Shown here piece after piece: positions 8,406 to 19,100 of a stretch of DNA of 64,000 bases. The position numbers and the translations under genes are program-made. Origin of the DNA: [Scytonema hofmanni] UTEX 2349 (lineage in GTDB: Bacteria; Cyanobacteriota; Cyanobacteriia; Cyanobacteriales; Nostocaceae). Every line of letters begins with the position of its first letter. The stretch's first letter is position 1. Location: contig NZ_KK073765.1 in NCBI RefSeq assembly GCF_000582685.1, positions 150,559 through 214,558 on the forward strand, read 5' to 3'. The notes under the pieces are model-generated. The model searched no databases, had not been told where the DNA came from, and saw only the letters and a program-made list of their open reading frames with translations.

Positions 8406-9383
8406 ATGACAGATAATTCACAAACTGAACTTGATTCGTTAAATCCTCAAACCGAGTATGATTCGCCCTGGAAAGATGTCTTAGAAAGATATTTTGAAGA
8501 CTTCATGCTATTTTTCTTCCCCCAAGCACATCGAAGGATTGATTGGACTAGAAAGCATGAATTCCTCGATAAAGAACTGCTTTCTGTGGTTGGCGATGCA
8601 GAAATTGGTACACGATTTGCCGATAAATTAGTCAAGATTTATCGTATTTCTGGAGAAGAAAATTGGATACTTATTCATGTCGAAATTCAAAGTCAAGAAG
8701 AATCTAATTTTGCTTTACGGATGTACACCTACAATTATCGTATTTACGACAAATATCAAAAGTTTGTAGTATCTCTGGCTATTCTCGGTGATGAAAACCC
8801 AAATTGGCGACCATCGCAATTTAATTCTCAACTATTTGGTTGTGGGATAAGTTTTCGATTTCCAGTAATAAAACTGCTAGACTACGAACAAAGGTTGTCC
8901 GAGCTTGAAGCTAGTCGCAATCCCTTTACTATTGTGGTTATGGCGCATCTACAAGCTAAGGCAACAACCAGCAATCGCACCGAGCGCAAGCAGCAAAAAT
9001 TAACTTTGGTAAAAAGGTTGTATGACTTAGGATTTGAGCGGGATTCGATAATTATCTTATTCAAGTTCATCGATTGGATGATGACTTTACCCGCCAATTT
9101 AGCACGGGAGTTTTGGCAAGAATATAGTATTTTCGAGGAATCTAGACGTATGCAGTATGTAACGAGCGTTGAGCGCATTGGCATTGAGAAAGGTACTCGC
9201 AAAGGTTTATTACAAGGAATTGATACCTGTTTGCAATTGAAATTTGGTGCAATGCAGTCAGAACTATTTGAGGAAATTTCCCAAATTCAAGATGTCGAGC
9301 AATTGGAAGCAATTTTAACTGCATTAAAAACAGTTAACACGGTGGAGGAATTAAGAGAAATTTACCAACCGATAACTGAGTAA
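8406..9383 (+). CDS. Rpn-family recombination-promoting nuclease / PD-(D/E)XK transposase-like protein
   Basis: A 325-residue protein of the group often called Rpn or DUF4351-type transposase in cyanobacteria. Seen: WKDVLERYFEDFMLFFFPQ near the start, DKELLSVVGDAEIGTR, LVKIYRISGEENWILIHVEIQSQ with the ExQ variant of the PD-(D/E)XK core, and RMYTYNYRIYDKY. The C-terminal tail (about 285-325) is helical with EAILTALKTVNTVEEL. Family members cleave DNA and promote RecA-independent recombination. They are usually multi-copy in these genomes. It is tightly linked to the gene before it. Confidence 0.85.
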   Translation: MTDNSQTELDSLNPQTEYDSPWKDVLERYFEDFMLFFFPQAHRRIDWTRKHEFLDKELLSVVGDAEIGTRFADKLVKIYRISGEENWILIHVEIQSQEESNFALRMYTYNYRIYDKYQKFVVSLAILGDENPNWRPSQFNSQLFGCGISFRFPVIKLLDYEQRLSELEASRNPFTIVVMAHLQAKATTSNRTERKQQKLTLVKRLYDLGFERDSIIILFKFIDWMMTLPANLAREFWQEYSIFEESRRMQYVTSVERIGIEKGTRKGLLQGIDTCLQLKFGAMQSELFEEISQIQDVEQLEAILTALKTVNTVEELREIYQPITE

Positions 9384-9386
9384 GCC

Positions 9387-9598
9387 ATGAATAGAGAGCA
9401 AGCACGCTTGCGATCGCTAACGATGCTAAGAACTTGAGTAATCAAGGCTTACAGCTAATCAGACAAGGAAGATATCGTGAAGGGCATAACTTAATACGTC
9501 AGGCGTATTTGTTGCTGGTAGACAGTGCCGACAGTTTCACTCAACAGCCAAAAATAGAACGCGGTTTAGCAATGCTCAAACAAATGCATCAGCCATAA
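9387..9598 (+). pseudogene. short broken or very small gene after the Rpn nuclease
   Basis: ATG at 9387 gives MNREQARLRSLTMLRT and stops. An overlapping frame continues as NDAKNLSNQGLQLIRQGRYR and ends QMHQP at 9596-9598. Together they read as one ~68-residue protein with a 1-2 nt frameshift near 9420. The second part could also be translated alone from TTG 9434. A terminator follows 26 nt later. Confidence 0.4.
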
Positions 9599-9624
9599 TT
9601 ACCGCGTTACTGCAATTACCAAAC

Positions 9625-9651
9625 ACCCCCAACCTGATTGGGGGTTATTTT
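9625..9651 (+). terminator. intrinsic terminator
   Basis: An 8-bp stem ACCCCCAA/TTGGGGGT with a 5-nt loop, followed by TATTTTG. It closes the rightward Rpn transcript. Confidence 0.75.
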
Positions 9652-9787
9652 GTGCCATCCAACATAAGCAACCCTTGTTATTCACATTCACTATGGGATC
9701 TGTTATTTTACTCAAGGACGTATTCTCTTAGTTTTTGCCGTTTTCACTCTTAAAAATAGCTCTTAATCTAACGTGAGTTCGATGGAA

Positions 9788-10700
9788 CTAAAAAATGGCA
9801 GGAGGTAGAGCAGGCAAATCTTTTGGGTAAATATCAATGGAAGGTTTTTTAGGCAAATAAGTATAAGCGGCTAAACCAGCCATCAAATTTACCAAAAAGT
9901 TAAATGGACTACGGTGACGAGAGTGTTCGATTTGACATATATTTTTGAGATGATCATTGACGGACTCGCTTCCCAGCACGTTTGCGTAAAAGAATTTTAT
10001 CAATCATTTTGACCAAACGATTTTTCATTTTCTTTTTAGATTTCGTGACTAACTGCAACCCTCGTTCATATAACTCCTCAAATAATTTTTGAGAGATGTA
10101 ACCTCTGTCACCAAAGAGTTTACTTTCTTATGTCTTTAGTCATATCTGGGACTGGTTTTCGGTCATCCACAAATGCTTACGTTAGTGAAAATGCGAGTAA
10201 TTCTCCACAATCATTAATAATCAAATGCAGTTTAAATCCAAAGTGCCAACGATAGCGAATTTTTGCCCCATTTCACCAACCCTTTAAAAACAAGAGTGAG
10301 AATGCGCACGACAGTTGTGACAAACATTAATTGGGGTGGAATCGATAAAACTAATCCCTGTAATTTCTCCTGTCCGTGTATGCAAAAAACAACACAACAA
10401 CATTAAACACCAGGGCATGAGTTCCACAAATCTTGTGTAACTGACCAAATTTGGAAACGCTCCACGCCAGCTTTGTAGTATGTGCAAGGTGTAGAACTCC
10501 TTGAAAGTCTTATAACCACTACCATGAAATGCAATTACGATTGTCATCACTTCTGATAAATGCATTCTTGAGTAACTGCGACACTCACACGAGTGTGGAT
10601 GGTAACTGTGGTACTTGTTGCCACAAGTTCTCCCACTGGTTACAAAAATCATCTACGTCACAAAAGATTTGTTCGATATCGAGGCGAGATACAATGGTAG
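9788..10700 (-). mobile_element. degenerate IS982-family transposase
   Basis: The N-terminal part reads in one frame IFCDVDDFCNQWENL. In the next frame it reads SRMHLSEVMTIVIAFHGSGY (coding around 10450-10560) with GEITGISFIDSTPINVC. Near the other end it reads IEHSRHRSPFNFLVNL and YLPKKPSIDI, the typical IS982 C-terminus. At least three frames are needed, so it is dead. I could not fix terminal repeats. The first and last coordinates are those of recognisable coding sense, not of the element ends. Confidence 0.7.
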
Positions 10701-10895
10701 ACTAAGCCCTGACCCTCATTTTTCTTATATATTTTTAGACGGGCGCGTTTTTTTGTGCCTTTTTTACTCATTCTCAATCAATCAATCAAGCGCGATCGCC
10801 AGAGGCAGAGGCGATCGCTTCGCGCCATCGCAACACCTGCTCAGTTTCTCAAATTCCTATCGAGCAAGCTTTTTGGCGTTTTCCAACCGTCGAAC

Positions 10896-11075
10896 TCACG
10901 TTCCATTAATCGATTGGCAGGATGGACAACGCCACTCTCTAATAGACAAATCTAGCTTTTCTAGAATGTGCTCACAATTGGAGCAAGTTTTGCTACTGGC
11001 ATACCACTGATCAATAAATACAACTTGCTTATCTTTCTTTTTGGCAACCCATTCCAATATTTGTCTCCCTTCTTA
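10896..11075 (-). pseudogene. TnpB C-terminal fragment (IS200/IS605 or IS607 type)
   Basis: Leftward reading gives VFIDQWYASSKTCSNC followed by REWRCPSCQ, the RuvC-associated zinc finger of TnpB, then a stop at 10896-10898. The rest of TnpB is missing and sense continues only in broken frames. This is a relic of a transposon-encoded RNA-guided nuclease. Confidence 0.65.
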
Positions 11076-11109
11076 GAGCCGCCAGCAGCTAACAGGACAA
11101 ACTTTGGAA

Positions 11110-12564
11110 TCAATTGTCGCATTTTGAACGTTGTTGCCTCCACTTAACAAGAAAGTAAACAGGTATGGCTAGAAGAACTCCAATAACTATGTGAATCAAC
11201 ACTTCAAAAAAACTGTAAGATATATAACTGGGTAGTTCAGGAATATCTGAAGGCTTATTTTTAGTCGGCTGGACAAGAAAAGTTTTAATAGGATTAGGAG
11301 CGACTTGAGAAGTAACACCACTGACAGCTAAAGCAGTACCTATAAAGGTAATTAACCGCTCTAATCTTTGTTGTCGTTTTTGAGCAGCCGATTCATTAGT
11401 GCGATCGCTCTGTGCTTGTTCCAGTTCCACAGTTCCACGAATCGTATCAATCATCTGACCAAAGAGGTCTTGACCAGGAGAAAGGTAGTCTATATAGATT
11501 TGAATTTGGTTTTGCTTCCGTTTACACTCAAGATTCAGAAAATCCTCCCAAAATTGAGGGCGGTCGCCTATTGCGGTGATTTTTCCTAGACAAGTAACGT
11601 AGTTTGTAGTATTGGTAGTAATTGCTGTGTGATGCGCTTTCAAGTCTCCCAGACACCGATTGTAATTAACGGCATCTAGGGGTATTTCTTTCAACAATTC
11701 CTTAAGCTTTTCCAATCGCGTTTTAGGGTCAGCAATTAGGCTTGGGAACTGCTGCATTTGTTTATCTAGCCTGCTGTAAAGTTTCAATGCTTTGGAATAG
11801 CAGTTACAAGCCTCCTGATAGATGTAGCGAATTTTATGACGGGAGATGAGCAAATTTAGCAGCCAGTCGTAAGCTCGTCCCGATAGCGTAAGGGAGTTAG
11901 CTTGACTATTATTTAACCAAACCAGAATATTACAGTGATTCGCACTATTATGGGTGTGATTAGGGTCACTTACCTGGTATTCAAATAGGAGACTACCAAA
12001 CAGTTTATCTTCATTTACCAGAACAGGGTTTAAGTATGTTCCTGCTAGCAACGCCACTGCAAATTTATTCGCAAGTTCTTGACAGTCTTCACTAGCATCT
12101 ACTTCCCCATAAATCCATAAAGTGTGTCCCAGAGATGCTTGAATCTTAGATGGTAGGAGACAACCTGGCTTAAACAGTTGCAGTTGCTGCACATCAATCG
12201 AGATGTTTGGTGATTCTGGTGACAGAGTGAGGTCAATTGCGTAGGTATCATTGAAGCGGAAAGGCTGAAGGTTGGCGTTAATTTTGAAGCCTTCTACTGT
12301 GGGAATACTCCCCAAATCCAAGCTACCTGAATCTGTCAACCATTCAGTTTCTCGTCCTTGCTCACGCTTGGGTTCGTATTTGCCATTTTGATAACAAATC
12401 AACTTTGACCGTAAATCCCTCAATCCAGGAAATGGCAGTGAGCTTTCACCCAGTTTTACTAAATTCTCCCATAAAAGTTTGGCATCAGCGACAACTTCAT
12501 CGGGAGCATCGGTGAAAGTTTGCCGTAGATGAAAGGCATAGAGGCTGATGGTGAAATTTTTCAC
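11110..12564 (-). CDS. membrane protein of the TPR-CHAT cluster
   Basis: A 484-residue protein starting at GTG 12562-12564, which overlaps the TGA of the preceding 125-residue gene (GTGA), so the pair is coupled. Residues 1-400 are soluble, with a helical middle (about 255-380). Two hydrophobic segments lie near the end: about 404-422 and a stronger one at 451-474, followed by a basic tail KWRQQRSK. No family is recognised. Its fixed place at the end of a protease operon makes it a candidate partner, anchor or substrate of the CHAT enzymes; that is inference. The C-terminal hairpin suggests inner-membrane insertion. Confidence 0.75.
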   Translation of the reverse strand: MKNFTISLYAFHLRQTFTDAPDEVVADAKLLWENLVKLGESSLPFPGLRDLRSKLICYQNGKYEPKREQGRETEWLTDSGSLDLGSIPTVEGFKINANLQPFRFNDTYAIDLTLSPESPNISIDVQQLQLFKPGCLLPSKIQASLGHTLWIYGEVDASEDCQELANKFAVALLAGTYLNPVLVNEDKLFGSLLFEYQVSDPNHTHNSANHCNILVWLNNSQANSLTLSGRAYDWLLNLLISRHKIRYIYQEACNCYSKALKLYSRLDKQMQQFPSLIADPKTRLEKLKELLKEIPLDAVNYNRCLGDLKAHHTAITTNTTNYVTCLGKITAIGDRPQFWEDFLNLECKRKQNQIQIYIDYLSPGQDLFGQMIDTIRGTVELEQAQSDRTNESAAQKRQQRLERLITFIGTALAVSGVTSQVAPNPIKTFLVQPTKNKPSDIPELPSYISYSFFEVLIHIVIGVLLAIPVYFLVKWRQQRSKCDN

Positions 12565-12938
12565 GGCTGCTGCTTGGATGGTTGAGAATCAGGTAAGGAA
12601 GAGTTCTTTTTAATGGCATTGTCCAGAAGTTCCCTAGAAGATTCACTAGGCTGATTGGGTGGGGTAGGAGATTTGGTATTACCAGGTCCTAGATTTTTAT
12701 CCAAGTCAATAGTAGATGAAGAAGTAAGTGCTTTCAGACGTTCTTCATAAGCCTGTAGAATTTGGCTGCGTGATTCTGGTTGCAACCAATTTTCTATTTC
12801 CTCAGCAATCTCTTCTACATCCTCCGACAGGCTGCTAGCCAGTTGATTTAATTCAGACCAGTCTTGGGTTGAAAACAAATCAGATTTAGATTCCAGCACA
12901 TAAATAAACGCTTGGACACTATTTTCATAAATAGACAT
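12561..12938 (-). CDS. small acidic protein between CHAT protease and membrane protein
   Basis: A 125-residue protein. The ATG (12936-12938) has a GGAG site that overlaps the stop of the upstream CHAT gene, so translation is probably coupled. Residues 1-75 are acidic and helical, with DWSELNQLASSLSEDVEEIA. Residues 80-125 are Pro/Ser/Gln rich and look like a flexible linker or tail. No family is recognised. A flexible small protein next to a caspase-like protease could be an adaptor or a cleavage target. Confidence 0.75.
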   Translation of the reverse strand: MSIYENSVQAFIYVLESKSDLFSTQDWSELNQLASSLSEDVEEIAEEIENWLQPESRSQILQAYEERLKALTSSSTIDLDKNLGPGNTKSPTPPNQPSESSRELLDNAIKKNSSLPDSQPSKQQP

Positions 12939-12941
12939 TTG

Positions 12942-15900
12942 CTACACTCCTTTTCCGATAGCACAAAACGCTGCCCAATAATAAGGTTGCTCAAAAGGTT
13001 TTGCAGTTCCTCCCTGCTCCCCCTTGATTTTATTGAAGTATTGAGATAGTTCAAACTGCCAACCTAGACTAAGTTGCGATCGCAACAGCCAATCTTGAAA
13101 ACCTTGCACTGTCGTGTCCCGCAACCAGCGTTGGGCTATATTCAGAGCAACAGCTACAGTATTTTGTTGCATTAGCTGTTCATAAAATTTAATCATTAAT
13201 AAGGCGGTAGCAGTAGCACTGACTGTCCAAAGACTACTCACTACATTGGTACTACCTGCTAAGAGAAAACCATATGGCAAGCTAATATACTCATCACTCA
13301 GAGAGACGTTGCTTAAACCTGTTTCGCAAGCAGCAAGCGTGACTAAACGACAATTTTTGAGGTCGAAGTGACCAATGATATCTGCTAAAGTGAGTTTTTC
13401 ATCTGCCAACTGTAACCAAGAATTTAAAGGAGAAAAAAGATCGAAGTAGCCGTCGAAGTAGCCGTGACAGAAGAAAAAGACGCAGTGAGCTGCGAGAAGT
13501 TCTTGATGTGGTGTCACTGTTTTTGTGTTTTCATCAAAGCGCAGGATTTCCGATTTTTTAGCTTGAGATTTTTTCAAAATACAAGATTTGGCAAACTGTT
13601 TTTTGATTGTCCCAACAGTTCCTAAATCCTTTTCATATTCTTCATATAAATCTGCTGTAGGGTTTTGAATTGCAAACAAGTGTTGAAATTCAGAATTTTG
13701 TTGTTGTTGCAAGCTTTGTAGCAGTTGGCAACTGGGAGTATAGCGAATGCCTTTAGCAAATCTATCAAGTAAGTATAATGTAGAATCACAGGAATTGCTA
13801 CTGCTGATAGGCAATGCATGAAGTGGGAGCAAATGCAAATACATATGGGGAATTAGTATCAATTGGTCGCAGGTTTTGGGAATGTGAGACAGGATGTGAT
13901 TAATGTGCAGAATGTCAGCCAGTTCCTGAAGGCGATCACCTATACTTGTTTCCCACTGATGTTGCCATTCATTTGGTTCTACTTGATTCTGCGCCTTTCG
14001 GTAGTTATCGTATTCGTTCACATAGTTGGGGAACCAACTGTCCAAATTTTCCAAATCTTGAGATGAAGATGTCCAAATGATTGGTTGTGGAGAATGGCAA
14101 CTAATGATGAAGACGCGGAAGCAATCTGCAAAGATATACCATTCGATTATTGTGGTTTGATCATCTATGAGATTTTGGATTTGGTCAAAACGGATGGGTT
14201 CGTAAGGGTAAAGTTCTTTGTACTGTTGGCGCAGTTGATAGAGGTGGGTATGGTCAGGTGTTGCCTCAGATGCTAAATGAAGCTTTTCTCGATCAATCTC
14301 CTGCCGTAGTCTTTGCAGTTCATGTCGCACTGTTTCGGGAATTTTAGCTTTAGGGTATAAGTCACGGGTGGCGAGAAGTTCGATGAGGTTACGTGCTTTG
14401 CTGCGCTCAACGTATTCAATGGCTTGAGTATAGTCGTGTAGTTCTAGATGCACTTCCACCATTTGACGATAGAGCTGATTCCATTTTCCAGCGAGCTTTT
14501 GTTTGTCTTCTTCTATCCCAGAACCAGAGACTATTTCGCTGCGTAGAGATTCTACTGTGTCAATGGCAGCAGCAAAGGCAGTATGGGCAGAGTCAAACTG
14601 TTGGGTAAATTGGTAAACAAGACCAAGACCATATTGAATTTCTGCATATCTTTGAGGAAAAACTTCGCGTGAGCAGACTTCTAAGGCTCGTTGGAAACAG
14701 TGGATGGCAGTAGCCAAATTCTCGGCTTTCTCACCTCGGATGCGATCGCGGTAAGCATTTCCCAAATTGATTTGGGCTGCTAGCCATTCTTGAGGCAGAA
14801 CATTATAGGTATCTCCCTCCAAAGCAGCTTGGAAACAACGGATAGCAGTTTCCAAATTCTCTGCCTTATCTTCCTTGAGGCGCTCATTATAGGCAATACC
14901 TAAATTTATTAGGGTAGCAACCCGTAAAGAATGGCGAGTTTCGACATCCAAAGCAGCTTGGAAACAGCGGATGGCGGCTTCCGAATTCTCGGCTTTCTCA
15001 CCTCGGATGCGATCAATATAGACATTGCCGAGATTGGTTTGAGTTTCTGCCCAATCTTGAGGGGAAGTTTCACGGGTGCGCTTTGTTAAGGCTGCTTGGA
15101 AATGAGCGATCGCAGCTTCTATATTCTCGACTCTTCTCCCTCGGATGCGGTTACGGTAGACAATGCCCAGATTATTTTGAGTTTCTGCCCACTGGCGGGG
15201 AAATGTTTCTGGGGTGCGTACTGTCAAAGCTTCTTGAAAACAGGCGAGCGCAGCTTCTAAATTCTCGGCTTTTTCTCCCCGAATCCGCTCCAGGTAAACA
15301 ACGCCGAGAGCATTTTGAGTTTCTGCCCACTCTTGAGGTAAAGCTTCGCGGGTACGTATTGCTAAGGCAGCCTTGAAATAAGCGATCGCTGTTTCTAAAT
15401 TCTCGGCTCTGTCTCCCAAAATACGATAAAGGTAAGCAATACCAAGACGGTGTTGCATTGCTGCCTTGTTTGGCGGAAAGGTTTGGGGATGGTTGAAAAC
15501 TTGAGCCGCAATTTGGTAACCTGTAATAGCAATTTCTAGATTATTGGCGCGGTTGCCTAGAGGAAACTCAAAAATCAATCGGCTGAAATTGCCAACATCT
15601 ACTGCATTGGCTTGCGTTTGTTCTGGCTTTAAGTTGGACAGAGCAGCAGTTACCATTTTTTGGAAAACTTGTGCAAAGTTATGATCCAGTAAGTGCAGGT
15701 TTGCTTCTAACAGAGGGTATACAAATTCAGGATTTCCTTTGCTGTCTTGTGTTGCTTGCAGAGCCAACACAACAAGTCCCTCTTGAGATTCGAGGGAAGG
15801 CAGTGGAGAAGACTTGGAAGTAGATGATAATCTTTCTAGGGGTGTATTGTCATAAACCCTCATTAGCCGACCTGCAACATTCATGAGAGAATTAGCCGCT

Positions 15901-16070
15901 TCTAGGTTCCCCTGCATTCTTAGATCGTTTGCGACTTCTAGCATCTTCTGCACTAAACCAGCATCAACCAAGTCCTGGTTGGCATTCAAAATCTGTACTT
16001 CCTCACCACTGGCGCAACTGAGTAGCTGATTAATTAGATTTAGGTATGCTTGGAGACGTTGTTCGTTCAT
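12942..16070 (-). CDS. TPR-CHAT caspase-like protease (1042 aa)
   Basis: Residues 1-70 form a helical N-terminal domain (NANQDLVDAGLVQKMLEVA). About 105-150 holds an LLEANLHLLDHNFAQ module. From about 175 to 480 come TPR-like repeats of ~50 residues, each with an NRI-GE-AENLE-AI core and an NLG start. The C-terminal CHAT domain carries the catalytic dyad: H869 in FFFCHGYFD and C915 in LAACETGL. CHAT proteins are caspase-like peptidases, and TPR-CHAT proteins (for example Csx29 of Craspase) cut partner proteins on receiving a signal. Both dyad residues are present, so it is likely active. It lies 62 nt after a paralogue. Confidence 0.9.
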   Translation of the reverse strand: MNEQRLQAYLNLINQLLSCASGEEVQILNANQDLVDAGLVQKMLEVANDLRMQGNLEAANSLMNVAGRLMRVYDNTPLERLSSTSKSSPLPSLESQEGLVVLALQATQDSKGNPEFVYPLLEANLHLLDHNFAQVFQKMVTAALSNLKPEQTQANAVDVGNFSRLIFEFPLGNRANNLEIAITGYQIAAQVFNHPQTFPPNKAAMQHRLGIAYLYRILGDRAENLETAIAYFKAALAIRTREALPQEWAETQNALGVVYLERIRGEKAENLEAALACFQEALTVRTPETFPRQWAETQNNLGIVYRNRIRGRRVENIEAAIAHFQAALTKRTRETSPQDWAETQTNLGNVYIDRIRGEKAENSEAAIRCFQAALDVETRHSLRVATLINLGIAYNERLKEDKAENLETAIRCFQAALEGDTYNVLPQEWLAAQINLGNAYRDRIRGEKAENLATAIHCFQRALEVCSREVFPQRYAEIQYGLGLVYQFTQQFDSAHTAFAAAIDTVESLRSEIVSGSGIEEDKQKLAGKWNQLYRQMVEVHLELHDYTQAIEYVERSKARNLIELLATRDLYPKAKIPETVRHELQRLRQEIDREKLHLASEATPDHTHLYQLRQQYKELYPYEPIRFDQIQNLIDDQTTIIEWYIFADCFRVFIISCHSPQPIIWTSSSQDLENLDSWFPNYVNEYDNYRKAQNQVEPNEWQHQWETSIGDRLQELADILHINHILSHIPKTCDQLILIPHMYLHLLPLHALPISSSNSCDSTLYLLDRFAKGIRYTPSCQLLQSLQQQQNSEFQHLFAIQNPTADLYEEYEKDLGTVGTIKKQFAKSCILKKSQAKKSEILRFDENTKTVTPHQELLAAHCVFFFCHGYFDGYFDLFSPLNSWLQLADEKLTLADIIGHFDLKNCRLVTLAACETGLSNVSLSDEYISLPYGFLLAGSTNVVSSLWTVSATATALLMIKFYEQLMQQNTVAVALNIAQRWLRDTTVQGFQDWLLRSQLSLGWQFELSQYFNKIKGEQGGTAKPFEQPYYWAAFCAIGKGV

Positions 16071-16132
16071 TGGTCGAGTGCATATCAGCTAAGATCTTTA
16101 AAATTGTAAATTGATGCTGTTAGTAACATCGG

Positions 16133-19100
16133 CTACTCACCTTTACCGATAGCATAAAATGCTGCCCAGTAAAAAGGCTGCTCAAAAGGCTTGGCAGTTG
16201 CTTTTTGTTCTACCTGAATTTGATTGAAGTAGTTACGCCATTCTCTCTGCCAAACTCTATTCAGTGTGGATCGTCCCAACCAATCTTGAAAACCTTGCAC
16301 TGTAGTGTCACGTAGCCAGCGTTGAGCGTTATTGAGAGCCAATGCTATGTTACTTTGCTGCTTTAGCTCTTCATAAAATTTAATCATCAGTAAGGCTGTA
16401 GCAAGGGCACTGACAGACCAAAGACTACTGACCACATTGGTACTACCTGCCAAAAGGAAACTATAGGGCAAGCCTATATAATCATCACTAAGCATTGTAA
16501 TATTATCTGGCATTGTTAAACCAGTTTCGCAAGCAGAAAGCGTTACTAAGCGACAGTTTTTAAGGTCTAGGTGTGTAACAATGTCTGCCACAGTAAGGTT
16601 TTCGTCAGCCAACTGTAACCCAGCAAAAGAATCTATAGTAGACTGAAGACTTAAATATCCGTGACAGAATAAAAACAAGCAGTTAGCAGTTACTAACTTT
16701 TCATGTTGTGTCAATATTTTTGTTTTTTCATCAAAGCGTAGAATTTCTGATTTTTTTGCTTTGTCTTTTCTCAAAAAATAAGCATTAGTAAACTGCTTCC
16801 TGATAGCTTCGCTAGCTCCTAAATCATATTCATACCCATTAGGATATAAATCTGGTGTAGGCATTGTAATGCCGAATAGGTTTTGGAATTGTGGACGTTG
16901 CTGCTTTTGCAATTGTTGTAGCATTTGGCAGCTATTAATGTATCTAACACCTCTTTTGAAGCAATCTAATAAACAAGGATTCGGAGTCTGATCGTGAGCA
17001 GATTTAAGAAGCGGAGTTTCTGGATTGACAGGTAAGGCATGAAAGGGTAAACATTGCAGGATAAGATGAGGAATTAAAATTAACTCCTCGAAAGTTTCTG
17101 AAATGTTAAAGAGTATGTCAAGGATATTATCGATGTGCAGACTTGCCGCTAATTGCTGAAGGCAAATCCTTGCGTTCTCATCACATTCTTGTTGTTGTTG
17201 TAAAGTTTTAGCCTGTTTGCGTGCTTCCCATACTCCCAGCATCAACTCGCCATCACTCACCCAATCTTCTGAAGATTTCCAAACAAGAGGTTTAGAAGTA
17301 TGACGGGTAATGATGAAGGCATATAAAAGTTCACCTACGATATACCACTCGATAATAGCGGTACGGTCATCTATGAGATTCTTTATTTGGTCAAACTTGA
17401 TGAGTTCAAAGGAGTAAAGCTCATTGTACTGTTGATATCGTTGATTGAGGCGGGTATAGTCGGTTACTGAAATACTTGTCTCTATTGCATTTCGCTTTGC
17501 TTCTGAAATGCTTCCTTGGGAAGAAATATCTCGCAGCATGAGAAGTTCTACTAGGTTACGGGCTTTACTGCGCTCAACATATTCAATGGCAGCAGTGTAA
17601 TTGTCCATGTCCAAGCATACTTGTATCATGCTTCTATAAAGTAAGCTGTTCCAGTTTGGGTTTCTATTCCATCTTTCTTCATTTAATCTCCATTCTTTAA
17701 GGAATAGTTTTTCTAGGTCTGATTCCTGGTTGTGTTTTTCCCGAGCAAAGATATACTGACCTCGCAAAAATTCTACCGTCTCAATTGCCGCATGAAAGTA
17801 CTTGTAAGCTAATTGGAGTTGGGAAGAATTTCGGTAAATAACTCCCAAATTATACGTTGTGTTAGCATATTCTTCTGGGAACTGTTCACGAGTAGTCACT
17901 TGCAAAGCGTTTTTATAAGCAGCGATCGCTCGCTCTAAATACTCAGGTTGTCCTTTGCGGATTTGTCTATAAAAACGTGAATAGGCATTACCTAGAATAT
18001 TCTGCACACTTGCCCAGTGTTCTGGAAAAGCATCACGGGTAAATACTTGTAATGCATTGGTACAAGCAGTAATTGACCGTTCCCCCCTCTTAACTAGCTC
18101 TTCTTCCTTCAAATTTTTATCCCGATCTTCCTGTATTGTTTGACAGTAAAATATTCCTAAATGAAGTTGAACCTTTGCCCAAAGATCAGCATCTTCTTGA
18201 CAATTTAAAAGAGTTAAAGCAACTTCACAAGCAGTAATAGCAATTTCTAAGTTATTTACTCTGTTTAATCTAAATTTTTCAATTAAACTGACGAAAGGTA
18301 AAACAGTATATGTGGCAAAGAATCTTTGTAATTCTTTATCTTGATTTTGCAAAAATTCATTTCCCCAATATCGTAGTATTTGAGGGAAACTATCATCCAG
18401 TAAGTTCAAATCTTTTTCTAATAAATCAAATAAAGCTTGTTGATTAAATTTTTCTACTACACCATCTTCTAAGAATTCGTATTTGTGATTTTCTGTTATT
18501 GCGTTTCCCACTTGCAGAAAAAATTCAATTTGAGATTTAGGATTGGGAATTTGAGAAGAAGCGAGATTTGATGGTGTAAGTCCCAACTTCTCAGATAAGT
18601 AGCGGGAAAGATAGGTTAAAATACTAGCACTGTAAAACTGACCTTTCTCTTCTGCTTCACTTGTTAAATATTCCATTATCGCTACCAACAACAAATCCAC
18701 TAAATTCTGGTTGGCATCTAAAATTTGCAGTTCCTCACTACTAGAACAAGTCGATAGTGTCTTAATGAGGTTTAGATAGGCGTTGCGACGATTTTCATCT
18801 AAGCATGCTATCAAAACCTCTTGGCGATTCTTAGCCTCTTCAAAGTCAGGCTTGATTTCTAGAGCTTTTCTGTAGCAAGCAATTGCTTCTTCGTGGCGGT
18901 TCAATTTAAAAATTACATTACCTCGCTGATACCATGCTTCAAAATCATTGGGATTCAATCTTATAATTTCATCAAAGTCAATAAGACCTTGTTCCTCTCG
19001 TTCAAGGTTGGCTAACAATAAAGCTCGATTGAAACGGATATCTACAAAATCCGGCTGAATTTCAAGAGCGCGATTGTAATAAACTAGAGCCTCTTCATAA

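Noticed and set aside
10615..11010. Rightward open frame of 131 codons between the IS982 and TnpB remnants
   Set aside because: It runs antisense across two decayed transposase genes that have clear sense on the other strand.
11110..12564. Membrane protein of the CHAT cluster as a bacterial gasdermin
   Set aside because: Gasdermins have an N-terminal pore domain and a short inhibitory C-terminus. This protein carries its hydrophobic segments at the C-terminus and is longer than usual.
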